Shown in pieces: positions 57,098 through 64,000 of a stretch of 64,000 nucleotides of DNA (positions are counted from its first letter, which is position 1; each line of letters starts with the position of its first letter). The notes under the pieces are model-generated. The model was not told the DNA's origin, made no database searches, and saw only the letters and a list, made by a program, of their open reading frames with translations. The position numbers were made by a program, and so were the translations under genes. The stretch covers positions 1 to 64,000 of the forward strand of contig NZ_AUFJ01000011.1 of the NCBI RefSeq assembly GCF_000426445.1. The letters are read 5' to 3'. Origin of the DNA: Brevibacterium album DSM 18261 (GTDB lineage: Bacteria > Actinomycetota > Actinomycetes > Actinomycetales > Brevibacteriaceae).

Positions 57098-58378
57098 GTG
57101 ACTGCTGTGACTTCCGCCCCCGCCCTCGCCGCGCAGACCTCCGCGGCTCCGGATGCCGTGCCCCCCGGCCCCCCGGCGGTGTCTGCTCCCGCCGCTCCGC
57201 ACGCCGGGAGGGCTCCGCACGCCGGGAGGGCCCTGCGCATCGGGAACCTCGAGCTGAGCTCTCCCGTGGTGCTCGCGCCGATGGCGGGCATCACGAACAC
57301 GGCCTTCCGTCGGCTGTGCCGCGAGTACGGCGGCGGCCTCTACGTCACGGAGATGGTGACGACGCGGGCCCTCGTGGAGCGCAACGAGAAGACGATGCGC
57401 ATCATCCACCACGAACCGTACGAGACTCCGCGCTCCGTGCAGCTCTACGGCGTCGATCCCGTCACCGTGGGGCAGTCGGTGCGGCTCCTGGTCGAGGAGG
57501 ACCGCGCCGACCACATCGACCTCAACTTCGGCTGTCCGGTGCCCAAGGTGACCCGCAAGGGGGGCGGCTCCGCACTGCCGTGGAAGACGGACCTCTTCGC
57601 AGCCATCGTCGAGACCGCGGTGCGCGAGGCCGACCGCGGCGGCATCCCCCTCACCGTCAAGATGCGCAAGGGCATCGACGATGACCACCTCACCTTCGAG
57701 GGGGCGGCGCGCACCGCCGTCTCCGCAGGCGTCTCCGCGATCACGCTCCACGGCCGCACCTGCGCGCAGCTCTACTCCGGCACCGCGGACTGGACCGCGA
57801 TCGCGCGGATGAAGGAGATCGTCCACGGCATGGTCGGCGACGAGATCCCGGTCCTGGGCAACGGCGACATCTTCGCCGCCGAGGATGCGCTCGCGATGAT
57901 GGAGCGCACCGGCTGCGACGGCGTCGTCATCGGACGCGGCTGCCAGGGCCGCCCGTGGCTCTTCGGCGACCTCGAGAACGCACTGGCGGGCAACCTGCTC
58001 CGCAACCAGCCGGACCTCGGCGGGGTCGCAGACGCGGTGAGGAGGCACGGCGAGTACCTCGCCGAGCACTACGAGGACGAGTTCATGGGCGTGCGCGATC
58101 TGCGCAAGCACATCGCCTGGTACTTCAAGGGCTACCCCGTGGGCGGGGACCTGCGCAGCCGCCTGGCCAAGGTCTCCTCCCTGTCCGAGCTCGACGCGCT
58201 GCTGTCCGAGCTCGACCGCAGCCAGCCCTATCCGGGCGAGGCGGCGGAGGGCACGCGCGGCCGCACCACCCGTCCCAAGCGCCCCCACCTGCCCGAGGGC
58301 TGGCTCGATTCGCGCGTCATGGACGCCGCCTGGCACGAGGAGCTCGCCGAGGCCGAGCTCGACGTCTCGGGCGGCTGA
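57098..58378 (+). CDS. dusB: tRNA-dihydrouridine synthase (DusB type)
   Basis: A 426-residue FMN enzyme that reduces uridines in tRNA. The (beta/alpha)8 barrel carries VVLAPMAGITNTAFRRLCRE, YGGGLYVTEMVTTRALV, the catalytic cysteine in DLNFGCPVPKVTRKGGGSAL (C146), VKMRKGID, and LHGRTCAQLYSGTADW. The first 45 residues are an Ala/Pro-rich extension with a repeated PHAGRA. GTG 57098 lies 6 nt after a GATAAT -10 (57086-57091) with no Shine-Dalgarno site, indicating a leaderless transcript; the -10 overlaps the previous gene's stop. Confidence 0.93.
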   Translation: MTAVTSAPALAAQTSAAPDAVPPGPPAVSAPAAPHAGRAPHAGRALRIGNLELSSPVVLAPMAGITNTAFRRLCREYGGGLYVTEMVTTRALVERNEKTMRIIHHEPYETPRSVQLYGVDPVTVGQSVRLLVEEDRADHIDLNFGCPVPKVTRKGGGSALPWKTDLFAAIVETAVREADRGGIPLTVKMRKGIDDDHLTFEGAARTAVSAGVSAITLHGRTCAQLYSGTADWTAIARMKEIVHGMVGDEIPVLGNGDIFAAEDALAMMERTGCDGVVIGRGCQGRPWLFGDLENALAGNLLRNQPDLGGVADAVRRHGEYLAEHYEDEFMGVRDLRKHIAWYFKGYPVGGDLRSRLAKVSSLSELDALLSELDRSQPYPGEAAEGTRGRTTRPKRPHLPEGWLDSRVMDAAWHEELAEAELDVSGG

Positions 58379-58388
58379 GGTGGCTACG

Positions 58389-59678
58389 ATGTCAGCCGGG
58401 TATCTCCCCACCCCGGTCTACGAGTACTCCGAGCACGACAGGGGCCGCTGGGTCGCCGAGGCCCCCAAGAACCCCAGGCGGACGGCCTTCCAGCGCGATC
58501 GCGCCCGGGTCCTCCACTCCTCGGGCCTGCGCCGGCTGGGGGCGAAGACCCAGGTGGTCTCGCCCGGCAGCGACGACTTCGTGCGCACCCGGCTGACCCA
58601 CTCGCTCGAGGTGGCGCAGGTGGGGCGCGAGCTCGCCCGCTACCTCGGCTGCGATCCCGAGATCGTCGACACCGCCTGCCTCAGCCACGACCTCGGGCAT
58701 CCTCCCTTCGGGCACCACGGGGAGATCGTGCTCGACGAGATCGCGAGCGGGATCGGCGGGTTCGAGGGCAATGCGCAGACCCTGCGCCTGCTCACGCGCC
58801 TCGAGCCCAAGGTGTTCACGGAGGAGGGCGGGCCCGCCGGCCTCAACCTCACGCGTGCGAGCCTCGACGCCTGCACCAAGTACCCCTGGCCCCGCGCGGA
58901 CGCACCGGCCGGCCGGGAGGGCGCCCCGGTGCGGAAGTTCGGCGTCTACGACGACGATGCGCGGGTCTTCGAGTTCTACCGCGAGGGCCGCGAGCTCGGC
59001 CGCCGGTGCCTCGAGGCGCAGCTGATGGACCTCGCCGACGACATCTCGTATTCCGTCCACGACGTCGAGGACGCGATCGTCGCAGGGCACCTCCAGCTCG
59101 CGGACTTCCGCGCGGAGGAGGCGGTCGCGGGGCTCATCGACATCACCCGAGCCTGGTACCTGCCTGAGGCCTCCGACGAGGTGATCGTGTCCGCGCTGGA
59201 ACGGCTGCGCAAGGCCTCCTACTGGCCCCGGGACCGCTTCACCGGCACCCGGCGGGACCAGGCCGCGCTCAAGCACATGACGAGCCAGCTCATCGGGCGC
59301 TTCACCGCCGCGGCCGAGGCCGCCACGCGCGAGGAGTACGGCTGGGGGCCGCTGGGGAGGTACGCGGGCAGCCTCGTGGTGCCGGAGGCCTCGGCGCACG
59401 AGATCGCAGTGCTCAAGGGGATGGCGACGGTGACCGTCATGGTCGCCGAGGACCGCCTGCGGCTGCAGGAGATCCAGGCGGACGTGCTGCGCACCGTCGC
59501 GGAGTTCTTCGGGGAGCACCCGCACGCGATGGACCCCATGTTCGCGGCCGACCACGCGGAGGCGGACGACGACGCCGGGCGGCTGCGGGCCGTCATCGAC
59601 CAGCTCGCCTCGCTGACCGATCACTCCGCGTGGACCCACTACCACCGCATCAGGGCAGCCGGGACGGACCTGTTCTGA
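58389..59678 (+). CDS. dgt: Deoxyguanosinetriphosphate triphosphohydrolase (paralogue 2)
   Basis: A 429-residue HD hydrolase that cleaves dGTP to deoxyguanosine and triphosphate. The first histidine is in RTRLTHSLEVAQVGRE (H71), the HD pair in LSHDLGHPPFGHHGE (H100-D101), with FEGNAQTLRLLTRLEPK and LMDLADDISYSVHDVEDAI. ATG 58389 is chosen for the GAGGTG 6 nt upstream, which overlaps the dusB stop; GTG 58380 is an alternative. Placement between dusB and dnaG is the usual actinobacterial order. Confidence 0.93.
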   Translation: MSAGYLPTPVYEYSEHDRGRWVAEAPKNPRRTAFQRDRARVLHSSGLRRLGAKTQVVSPGSDDFVRTRLTHSLEVAQVGRELARYLGCDPEIVDTACLSHDLGHPPFGHHGEIVLDEIASGIGGFEGNAQTLRLLTRLEPKVFTEEGGPAGLNLTRASLDACTKYPWPRADAPAGREGAPVRKFGVYDDDARVFEFYREGRELGRRCLEAQLMDLADDISYSVHDVEDAIVAGHLQLADFRAEEAVAGLIDITRAWYLPEASDEVIVSALERLRKASYWPRDRFTGTRRDQAALKHMTSQLIGRFTAAAEAATREEYGWGPLGRYAGSLVVPEASAHEIAVLKGMATVTVMVAEDRLRLQEIQADVLRTVAEFFGEHPHAMDPMFAADHAEADDDAGRLRAVIDQLASLTDHSAWTHYHRIRAAGTDLF

Positions 59679-59733
59679 GGCCCGCCGGCGCGGGCGCGCC
59701 AGCACGCGGAGCACGAGGAGGACGAAGCCGAGA

Positions 59734-61716
59734 ATGGCCGGACTGATCAGGCGGGAGGACATCGACGAGGTCCGCTCGCGCACACGGCTCGACGAGGTCG
59801 TGGGCGAGTACGTCACGCTCCGCGGCGCCGGCGTGGGCTCGATGAAGGGCCTGTGCCCCTTCCACGACGAGAAGTCGCCGTCCTTCCACGTGCGGCCCCA
59901 GGTGGGCATGTACCACTGCTTCGGCTGCGGCGAGAGCGGGGACGTCTTCACCTTCCTGCAGAAGCTCGACGGCCTCACCTTCGTCGAGACCGTCGAGCGG
60001 CTCGCGGAGCGCGCCGGGGTCCAGCTCACCTACGAGGAGGGCGGGACCGGCCCGGACCGCGAGGAGGTGGGCCGGCGCCAGCGGCTCATCGAGGCGCATC
60101 AGGTCGCCGAGGAGTTCTTCCGCACCCAGCTCGGCTCGCCGGAGGCCGCACAGGCCCGGGAGTACCTGCACGGGCGCGGCTTCGACGAGCCCGCGCTCGC
60201 GCACTTCGGCGTCGGCTATGCCCCGCGGGGCTGGGACAACCTGCTGAAGACCCTGCGCGGGCGGGGGTTCACGACGGAGGAGCTCATCGCCTCCGGAATG
60301 GTCTCGGAGGGCCAGCGCGGGGTCTACGACCGGTTCCGCGGCCGGATCGTCTGGCCCATCCGCGATGTGACGGGACGGACCATCGGCTTCGGGGCGCGCA
60401 AGCTGTACGAGGACGACCAGGGCCCCAAGTACCTCAACACCCCGGAGACCGCGCTCTACCACAAGGCGCAGGTGCTCTACGGCCTCGACCTGGCCAAGCG
60501 GGCGATCTCGAAGACCAGGCGCGTGGTCATCGTCGAGGGGTACACGGATGTCATGGCCGCGCACCTCGCGGGGGTGGAGCAGGCGGTCGCGACGTGCGGC
60601 ACGGCCTTCGGCGAGGAGCACGTGAAGATCGTGCGCCGTCTGCTGGGCGATGATGCCGCCGGCACGGGCGAGGTCGTCTTCACCTTCGACGGCGACGAGG
60701 CGGGGCAGAAGGCCGCGCTGCGCGCCTTCGAGCTCAACGAGCAGTTCCTCTCGCAGACATTCGTCGCGGTCGAGCGCGAGGGGCGCGATCCCTCGGACCT
60801 GCGGATGGCCGCGGGCGACGCCGCGGTGCGCGAGCTCATCGACTCCCGCCGGCCGCTCTTCGAGTTCGCGCTCACGTCTGCGATCGACCGGTTCGACCTG
60901 TCCACGGTGGAGGGGCGCGTGGGCGCAGTGCGGGCGGCCGCGCCGGTCCTGGCCGAGATCCGCGATGCGGCGATCCGGCCGCAGTACGAGCGCTTCGTGG
61001 CCGGACGCGCGGGCATGGACATCTACGAGGTGTCCGAGGCGGTGCGCCGGTCACGCAGCCGGCGACCGCGGGGCGGTCAGCGACAGGGCCGCGGCCAGCA
61101 GCAGGGTCAGAGCCGGGGACCGGACCAGCGCCGGCAGCACGGCCAGCAGCGGCCCAATCCCTATCAGGAGCAGACGGCGGGCCGGATCGAGGCCTATGCG
61201 GAGGAGCTGGGGGGAGAGGCCGCCGCGGTGCCGGAGTACGATCCGGCCGCGGTGCGGATCGAGCGCGGCGCCCTCCAGGTCGCCCTGCAGCAGCCCCAGT
61301 TCGTGAACGCCACGCTCTTCGACGGCCTCAACGGGGAGGTGTTCACGCACCCGGACCTGCGCCGGGTGCATGCGCACATGCGCGCGGCCGGCGGCGTGCG
61401 GACGGGCCTGGCGGATCCCGGCGCCTGGCCGGAGAAGGTCATGGCCGCGGCCGCGAGCGCGGGCGAGGACCGGGTCCGCTCGCTCATCGGCGGGCTGGCG
61501 GTGGAGCCGCTGCCGGCCGCCGACGCCGGCGAGGTGGAGCGCTATTCGCGGGCGATCATCGCACGTCTCTTCGACGCCGACATGGCGCGGATCGCCTCCG
61601 AGCTGCACTCGCGCCTCCAGCGTTCCGATCCTGCTGATTTGGAGACGAGCTCTGCGCTGCTCAACCAGCTGCAGATCCTCGAACAGCAGCGCGCGCGGCT
61701 GCGGCAGCTGATGTGA
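59734..61716 (+). CDS. dnaG: DNA primase
   Basis: A 660-residue primase. The CHC2 zinc ribbon has ligands C41, H44, C62 and C65 (CPFHDEKSPSF, YHCFGC). The catalytic RNA-polymerase core includes IGFGARKLYEDDQGPKYLNT, and the Toprim parts are VVIVEGYTDVMAAH, VFTFDGDEAGQKAA and GRDPSDL. A Gln/Arg-rich linker (about 445-475) precedes the C-terminal helicase-interaction domain. Length is normal for actinobacterial DnaG. Its stop overlaps the GTG of the PucR gene. Confidence 0.96.
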   Translation: MAGLIRREDIDEVRSRTRLDEVVGEYVTLRGAGVGSMKGLCPFHDEKSPSFHVRPQVGMYHCFGCGESGDVFTFLQKLDGLTFVETVERLAERAGVQLTYEEGGTGPDREEVGRRQRLIEAHQVAEEFFRTQLGSPEAAQAREYLHGRGFDEPALAHFGVGYAPRGWDNLLKTLRGRGFTTEELIASGMVSEGQRGVYDRFRGRIVWPIRDVTGRTIGFGARKLYEDDQGPKYLNTPETALYHKAQVLYGLDLAKRAISKTRRVVIVEGYTDVMAAHLAGVEQAVATCGTAFGEEHVKIVRRLLGDDAAGTGEVVFTFDGDEAGQKAALRAFELNEQFLSQTFVAVEREGRDPSDLRMAAGDAAVRELIDSRRPLFEFALTSAIDRFDLSTVEGRVGAVRAAAPVLAEIRDAAIRPQYERFVAGRAGMDIYEVSEAVRRSRSRRPRGGQRQGRGQQQGQSRGPDQRRQHGQQRPNPYQEQTAGRIEAYAEELGGEAAAVPEYDPAAVRIERGALQVALQQPQFVNATLFDGLNGEVFTHPDLRRVHAHMRAAGGVRTGLADPGAWPEKVMAAAASAGEDRVRSLIGGLAVEPLPAADAGEVERYSRAIIARLFDADMARIASELHSRLQRSDPADLETSSALLNQLQILEQQRARLRQLM

Positions 61717-62849
61717 GCGCGTCCCGGGGCGGGGCGGCCGACCGTCTGCGTGCCGCCGTCCTCGCGCGCGAGGCGGAGATCCTGGAGCGCTGCCAGGCGT
61801 TCCTCTCCGCCCACCTGCCCAGCTACGCGGGGACCGCGGAGGCGGACATCGCGGTCTCGCTGCGGCAGAACATCGAGATGTGCCTCGCGGCCGCCGACAG
61901 CGCCTCCACGCCGGCGGTCCCGGTGCTGCGGCGGTACTCGCGCATCGCGGAGGGGCGCATGGCCCGGGGCATCCCCGTCGAGGACGTGATGCGCAGCTAC
62001 CGGTTCGCGATGTCCGAGATCGCCGATGTCCTGGTGGAGGCGCTGCCGGGCGCTGCGGCACACGGCACGGTGCCGTCGCCGCTGGAGCTGTACCGCCGCA
62101 TCTGGGCGGTGAGCGACACCTACACCGGACTCCTCGTGCACCGCTACAGGCAGAGCCGGGCGCAGCAGGAGCGGGTCCACCGGGAAGCCTGCCACGCCGC
62201 GCTGCTCGCCCTCCGCCAGGGCGAGACCGGGAGCGCGGCTGCGCTGCTTCCGCGGGACTCCGCGGCGCTGTGCGGCTTCTGCGTCCGCAGAGCGCACGGC
62301 ACACCGGCCGGTGACGTCCACGAGGTTCTCCTCGCCGTCGAGGACAGACTCGGGGCACGGGGGATCGCGGCGGTCTCCGGAGACCGCGTGCTCGGGGTGA
62401 GCACGGCGCCGATGGGACGCATCCCGGGAGAGATCGTGACGACGGGGCCGTGGGGCCAGCTCGAGGACATGCCGATGTCGCTCGTGGCGGCCGAGAGCCT
62501 CGCCGTCACGAGCCTCGCGCGCCCGGGCGAGGTGCTCACCCCCGAGCGCGCTTCGTGGCGCGGCGGGCTCGCCGGTGAGCCCTGGCTGCGCAGGCAGCTC
62601 GAGGACGAGTTCGTGATGCCGCTCGCGCATGCGCGCGGGGGAGCGGCCGCACTCCTCGACACCGTCAGGGCCGTCCAGGGGGCCGGCGGCGACGTGACCG
62701 CCGCGGCGCACGAGCTCAGCTGCCACCGGAACACGGTGCGCTACCGCCTGCGCCGCTTCGAGGAGCTCACGGACGCGGTGCTCACCGAGGTCGAGACGCA
62801 GGTGCGCCTGGCCGTGCTCTTCGAGCTCCGCGACCGCGGTGAGGGCTGA
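61713..62849 (+). CDS. PucR-family transcriptional regulator
   Basis: A 378-residue regulator. The N-terminal part is an all-helical sensory region (RRYSRIAEGRMARGIPVEDV), the middle a GGDEF-like or CdaR-type domain, and the C-terminal helix-turn-helix is AAAHELSCHRNTVRYRLRRF followed by EELTDAVLTEVETQVRLAVL, diagnostic of PucR/CdaR proteins. GTG 61713 overlaps the dnaG stop (GTGA). The next gene, an acyl-CoA ligase, starts 166 nt downstream on the same strand and is a plausible target. Confidence 0.88.
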   Translation: MSASRGGAADRLRAAVLAREAEILERCQAFLSAHLPSYAGTAEADIAVSLRQNIEMCLAAADSASTPAVPVLRRYSRIAEGRMARGIPVEDVMRSYRFAMSEIADVLVEALPGAAAHGTVPSPLELYRRIWAVSDTYTGLLVHRYRQSRAQQERVHREACHAALLALRQGETGSAAALLPRDSAALCGFCVRRAHGTPAGDVHEVLLAVEDRLGARGIAAVSGDRVLGVSTAPMGRIPGEIVTTGPWGQLEDMPMSLVAAESLAVTSLARPGEVLTPERASWRGGLAGEPWLRRQLEDEFVMPLAHARGGAAALLDTVRAVQGAGGDVTAAAHELSCHRNTVRYRLRRFEELTDAVLTEVETQVRLAVLFELRDRGEG

Positions 62850-62931
62850 GCGGGCAGCCTCTCGACTCAGGACGCGCGCGGACCTTGTGCGGGTGCACAG
62901 ACTCGCACGTCGAACTCTGCCGCTGCAGACA

Positions 62932-62960
62932 TGGAACTGTCGTCCTGCACTGGGCATACT
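62932..62960 (+). promoter_or_regulatory. Promoter upstream of the acyl-CoA ligase
   Basis: CATACT (62955-62960) is a -10 candidate with TGGAAC (62932-62937) 17 bp upstream. The ATG at 63016 lies about 50 nt beyond the predicted start, with AGGAG 7 nt before it. The rest of the 62850-63015 gap shows no gene. Confidence 0.45.
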
Positions 62961-63015
62961 CGTTTCCACGCGTCACGGGAGGTGATGCTGCAACGGAGCA
63001 GACAGGAGCGAGTGC

Positions 63016-64000
63016 ATGCGCATCTTCGACCGCTTTCTCAGGGCCGCGGCAGCGGATCCGGACCGCCCGGCGGTCATGGCCACGGACACAGATGCCGAGG
63101 GCCTGAGCTTCGCGGAGCTCGCTGAGATCGGCCGGAGCGCTGCCGCGGGTCTGGCCGCCCGCGGGCTCGGGCCCGGGCAGACCGTGAGCGTGTGTGCGCC
63201 CAACCGGGGGAGGGCGGTCGAGGCCGTGCTCGCGGTCTGGGGCGCGGGCGGCGTGTGGAACCCCCTGAGCACCCGCAGCCCCCTCGACGTGAGCCTCGAC
63301 CTCATGCGAAGGGCCGAGACCGCGCTGGTGCTCGTCTCCCGCGAGCACCACGATGCGGTGGGCCGGATGCGGGAGGCGATGCCGGGTGCCCAGATCGTCT
63401 CACTCGACGAGCGGGGACCGTGCGATGTCTCCTGGGACGAGCTGCGCATCGGCGGCGCGGAGGCCCCGGAGCTGCCCGGGGACCCCTTCGGCAGCGCAGA
63501 TGCCGCGGTGGTGCGCATCGGCACGGGAGGCACCACGGGACGGTCGAAGATCGTGGAGTGGACGACCCGGGTGTGGGAGTCCCTGCAGGCCTCGGCGGAG
63601 ATCCACCTGCCGCAGAGCGAGGGCGCACGCATGCTGATCGCCGCTCCCTTCACGCACGCCGCGGGCGTCATGGGACTCGTGAGCCTGTTCCGCGGCGGGA
63701 CGCTGCACCTCATGGACGGCTTCGATGCCGGAGCAGTCCTCGATGTGATCGCTCGCGGCGAAGCCACCCACCTCTTCCTCCCTCCCACGGCCTTCTACGA
63801 CCTCGTCGAGGAGCAGCGCAGACGGCCCCGGGACGTCTCCGGGCTGGAGGAGCTGCTGCTGGCCGCCGCCCCCATCGCCCCGCAGCGTCTGGCGGACGGG
63901 GCCCGTCTGCTCGGCTGGAAGGTCGCGCAGTCCTTCGGCCAGGCCGAGGCGCCCATGCTCGTGTCCTATCTCTCCGCCGCGCAGGTGCGAGAGGCGGCCG
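63016..64000 (+). CDS. AMP-dependent acyl-CoA synthetase/ligase, N-terminal part (cut by window edge)
   Basis: An open frame of 328 codons runs to the end of the window without a stop. It begins MRIFDRFLRAAAADPDRPAV, a common start for ANL ligases, and has the phosphate-binding motif VRIGTGGTTGRSKIVEW near residues 170-186 and AAPIAPQRLADGARLLGWKV further on. Only the N-terminal domain is visible, so the hinge and catalytic lysine cannot be checked. Substrate unknown; the upstream PucR gene suggests catabolic induction. Confidence 0.88.
   Translation, partial: MRIFDRFLRAAAADPDRPAVMATDTDAEGLSFAELAEIGRSAAAGLAARGLGPGQTVSVCAPNRGRAVEAVLAVWGAGGVWNPLSTRSPLDVSLDLMRRAETALVLVSREHHDAVGRMREAMPGAQIVSLDERGPCDVSWDELRIGGAEAPELPGDPFGSADAAVVRIGTGGTTGRSKIVEWTTRVWESLQASAEIHLPQSEGARMLIAAPFTHAAGVMGLVSLFRGGTLHLMDGFDAGAVLDVIARGEATHLFLPPTAFYDLVEEQRRRPRDVSGLEELLLAAAPIAPQRLADGARLLGWKVAQSFGQAEAPMLVSYLSAAQVREAA

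Overview
The window reads as chromosomal DNA of a very GC-rich actinobacterium, most likely in or near Micrococcales (Brevibacterium or a relative; the genus is a guess). Support comes from high third-position GC throughout, frequent GTG starts, several probable leaderless genes, the dusB-dgt-dnaG arrangement, a gluABCD-type glutamate importer, a DUF222 protein and actinobacterial 11-nt Pho boxes. Almost every base is accounted for by ordinary chromosomal genes. I see no insertion sequence, prophage, CRISPR array or tRNA gene.

Layout. 1-402: end of an rRNA operon (23S-5S spacer, 5S rRNA, hairpins). 0.5-5.2 kb: class V aminotransferase, an RNase HI with an extra C-terminal domain, glpD, and a translationally coupled pair of SMR exporters. 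5.3-11 kb: a phosphonate module made of phnCDE, an FAD amine oxidase, a GntR regulator and a phosphonoacetaldehyde-hydrolase-like HAD enzyme, with two matching operator palindromes and a Pho box in the divergent promoter. 11-18.3 kb: methyltransferase, MFS exporter and its ArsR-type repressor, a Sap/GAP membrane protein, and a large RND exporter with a coiled-coil insertion. 18.3-31.6 kb: Pho-box-preceded pit phosphate transporter with a small partner, acyl-CoA ligase, oligopeptidase B, a dGTPase paralogue, ChrA, and a TrpX-type ABC importer. 31.6-39.2 kb: a ThDP enzyme plus thioesterase pair, then the glutamate importer gluB1-gluA-gluB2-gluC-gluD. 39.2-44.8 kb: MOSC/ferredoxin-reductase fusion, DEAD-box helicase, glyS. 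44.8-48.9 kb: a TPP riboswitch controlling MFS transporter, thiM and a lactate-permease-family gene. 48.9-54.3 kb: a divergent flavin reductase/monooxygenase pair, then an ABC-F protein preceded by a short leader ORF and a four-segment alternating hairpin, converging with a macrolide-type glycosyltransferase. 54.3-64 kb: DUF222 protein without an HNH domain, a coiled-coil protein, dusB, dgt, dnaG, a PucR regulator, and a truncated acyl-CoA ligase at the edge.

How it fits together. Phosphorus supply is a theme: aminoethylphosphonate-type compounds would enter through PhnCDE, be oxidised to phosphonoacetaldehyde and split to phosphate, while Pit imports phosphate; both loci carry Pho-box-like repeats. 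Thiamine supply is a second theme: the TPP riboswitch makes its MFS transporter a good candidate importer for the thiazole that ThiM phosphorylates. The most unusual regulatory structure is the leader in front of the ABC-F gene, which looks like a ribosome-stalling attenuator of the kind that controls antibiotic-resistance genes.

All family assignments rest on motif recognition by eye. Starts were chosen from Shine-Dalgarno matches, overlaps with the upstream gene, or a -10 hexamer placed for leaderless initiation.
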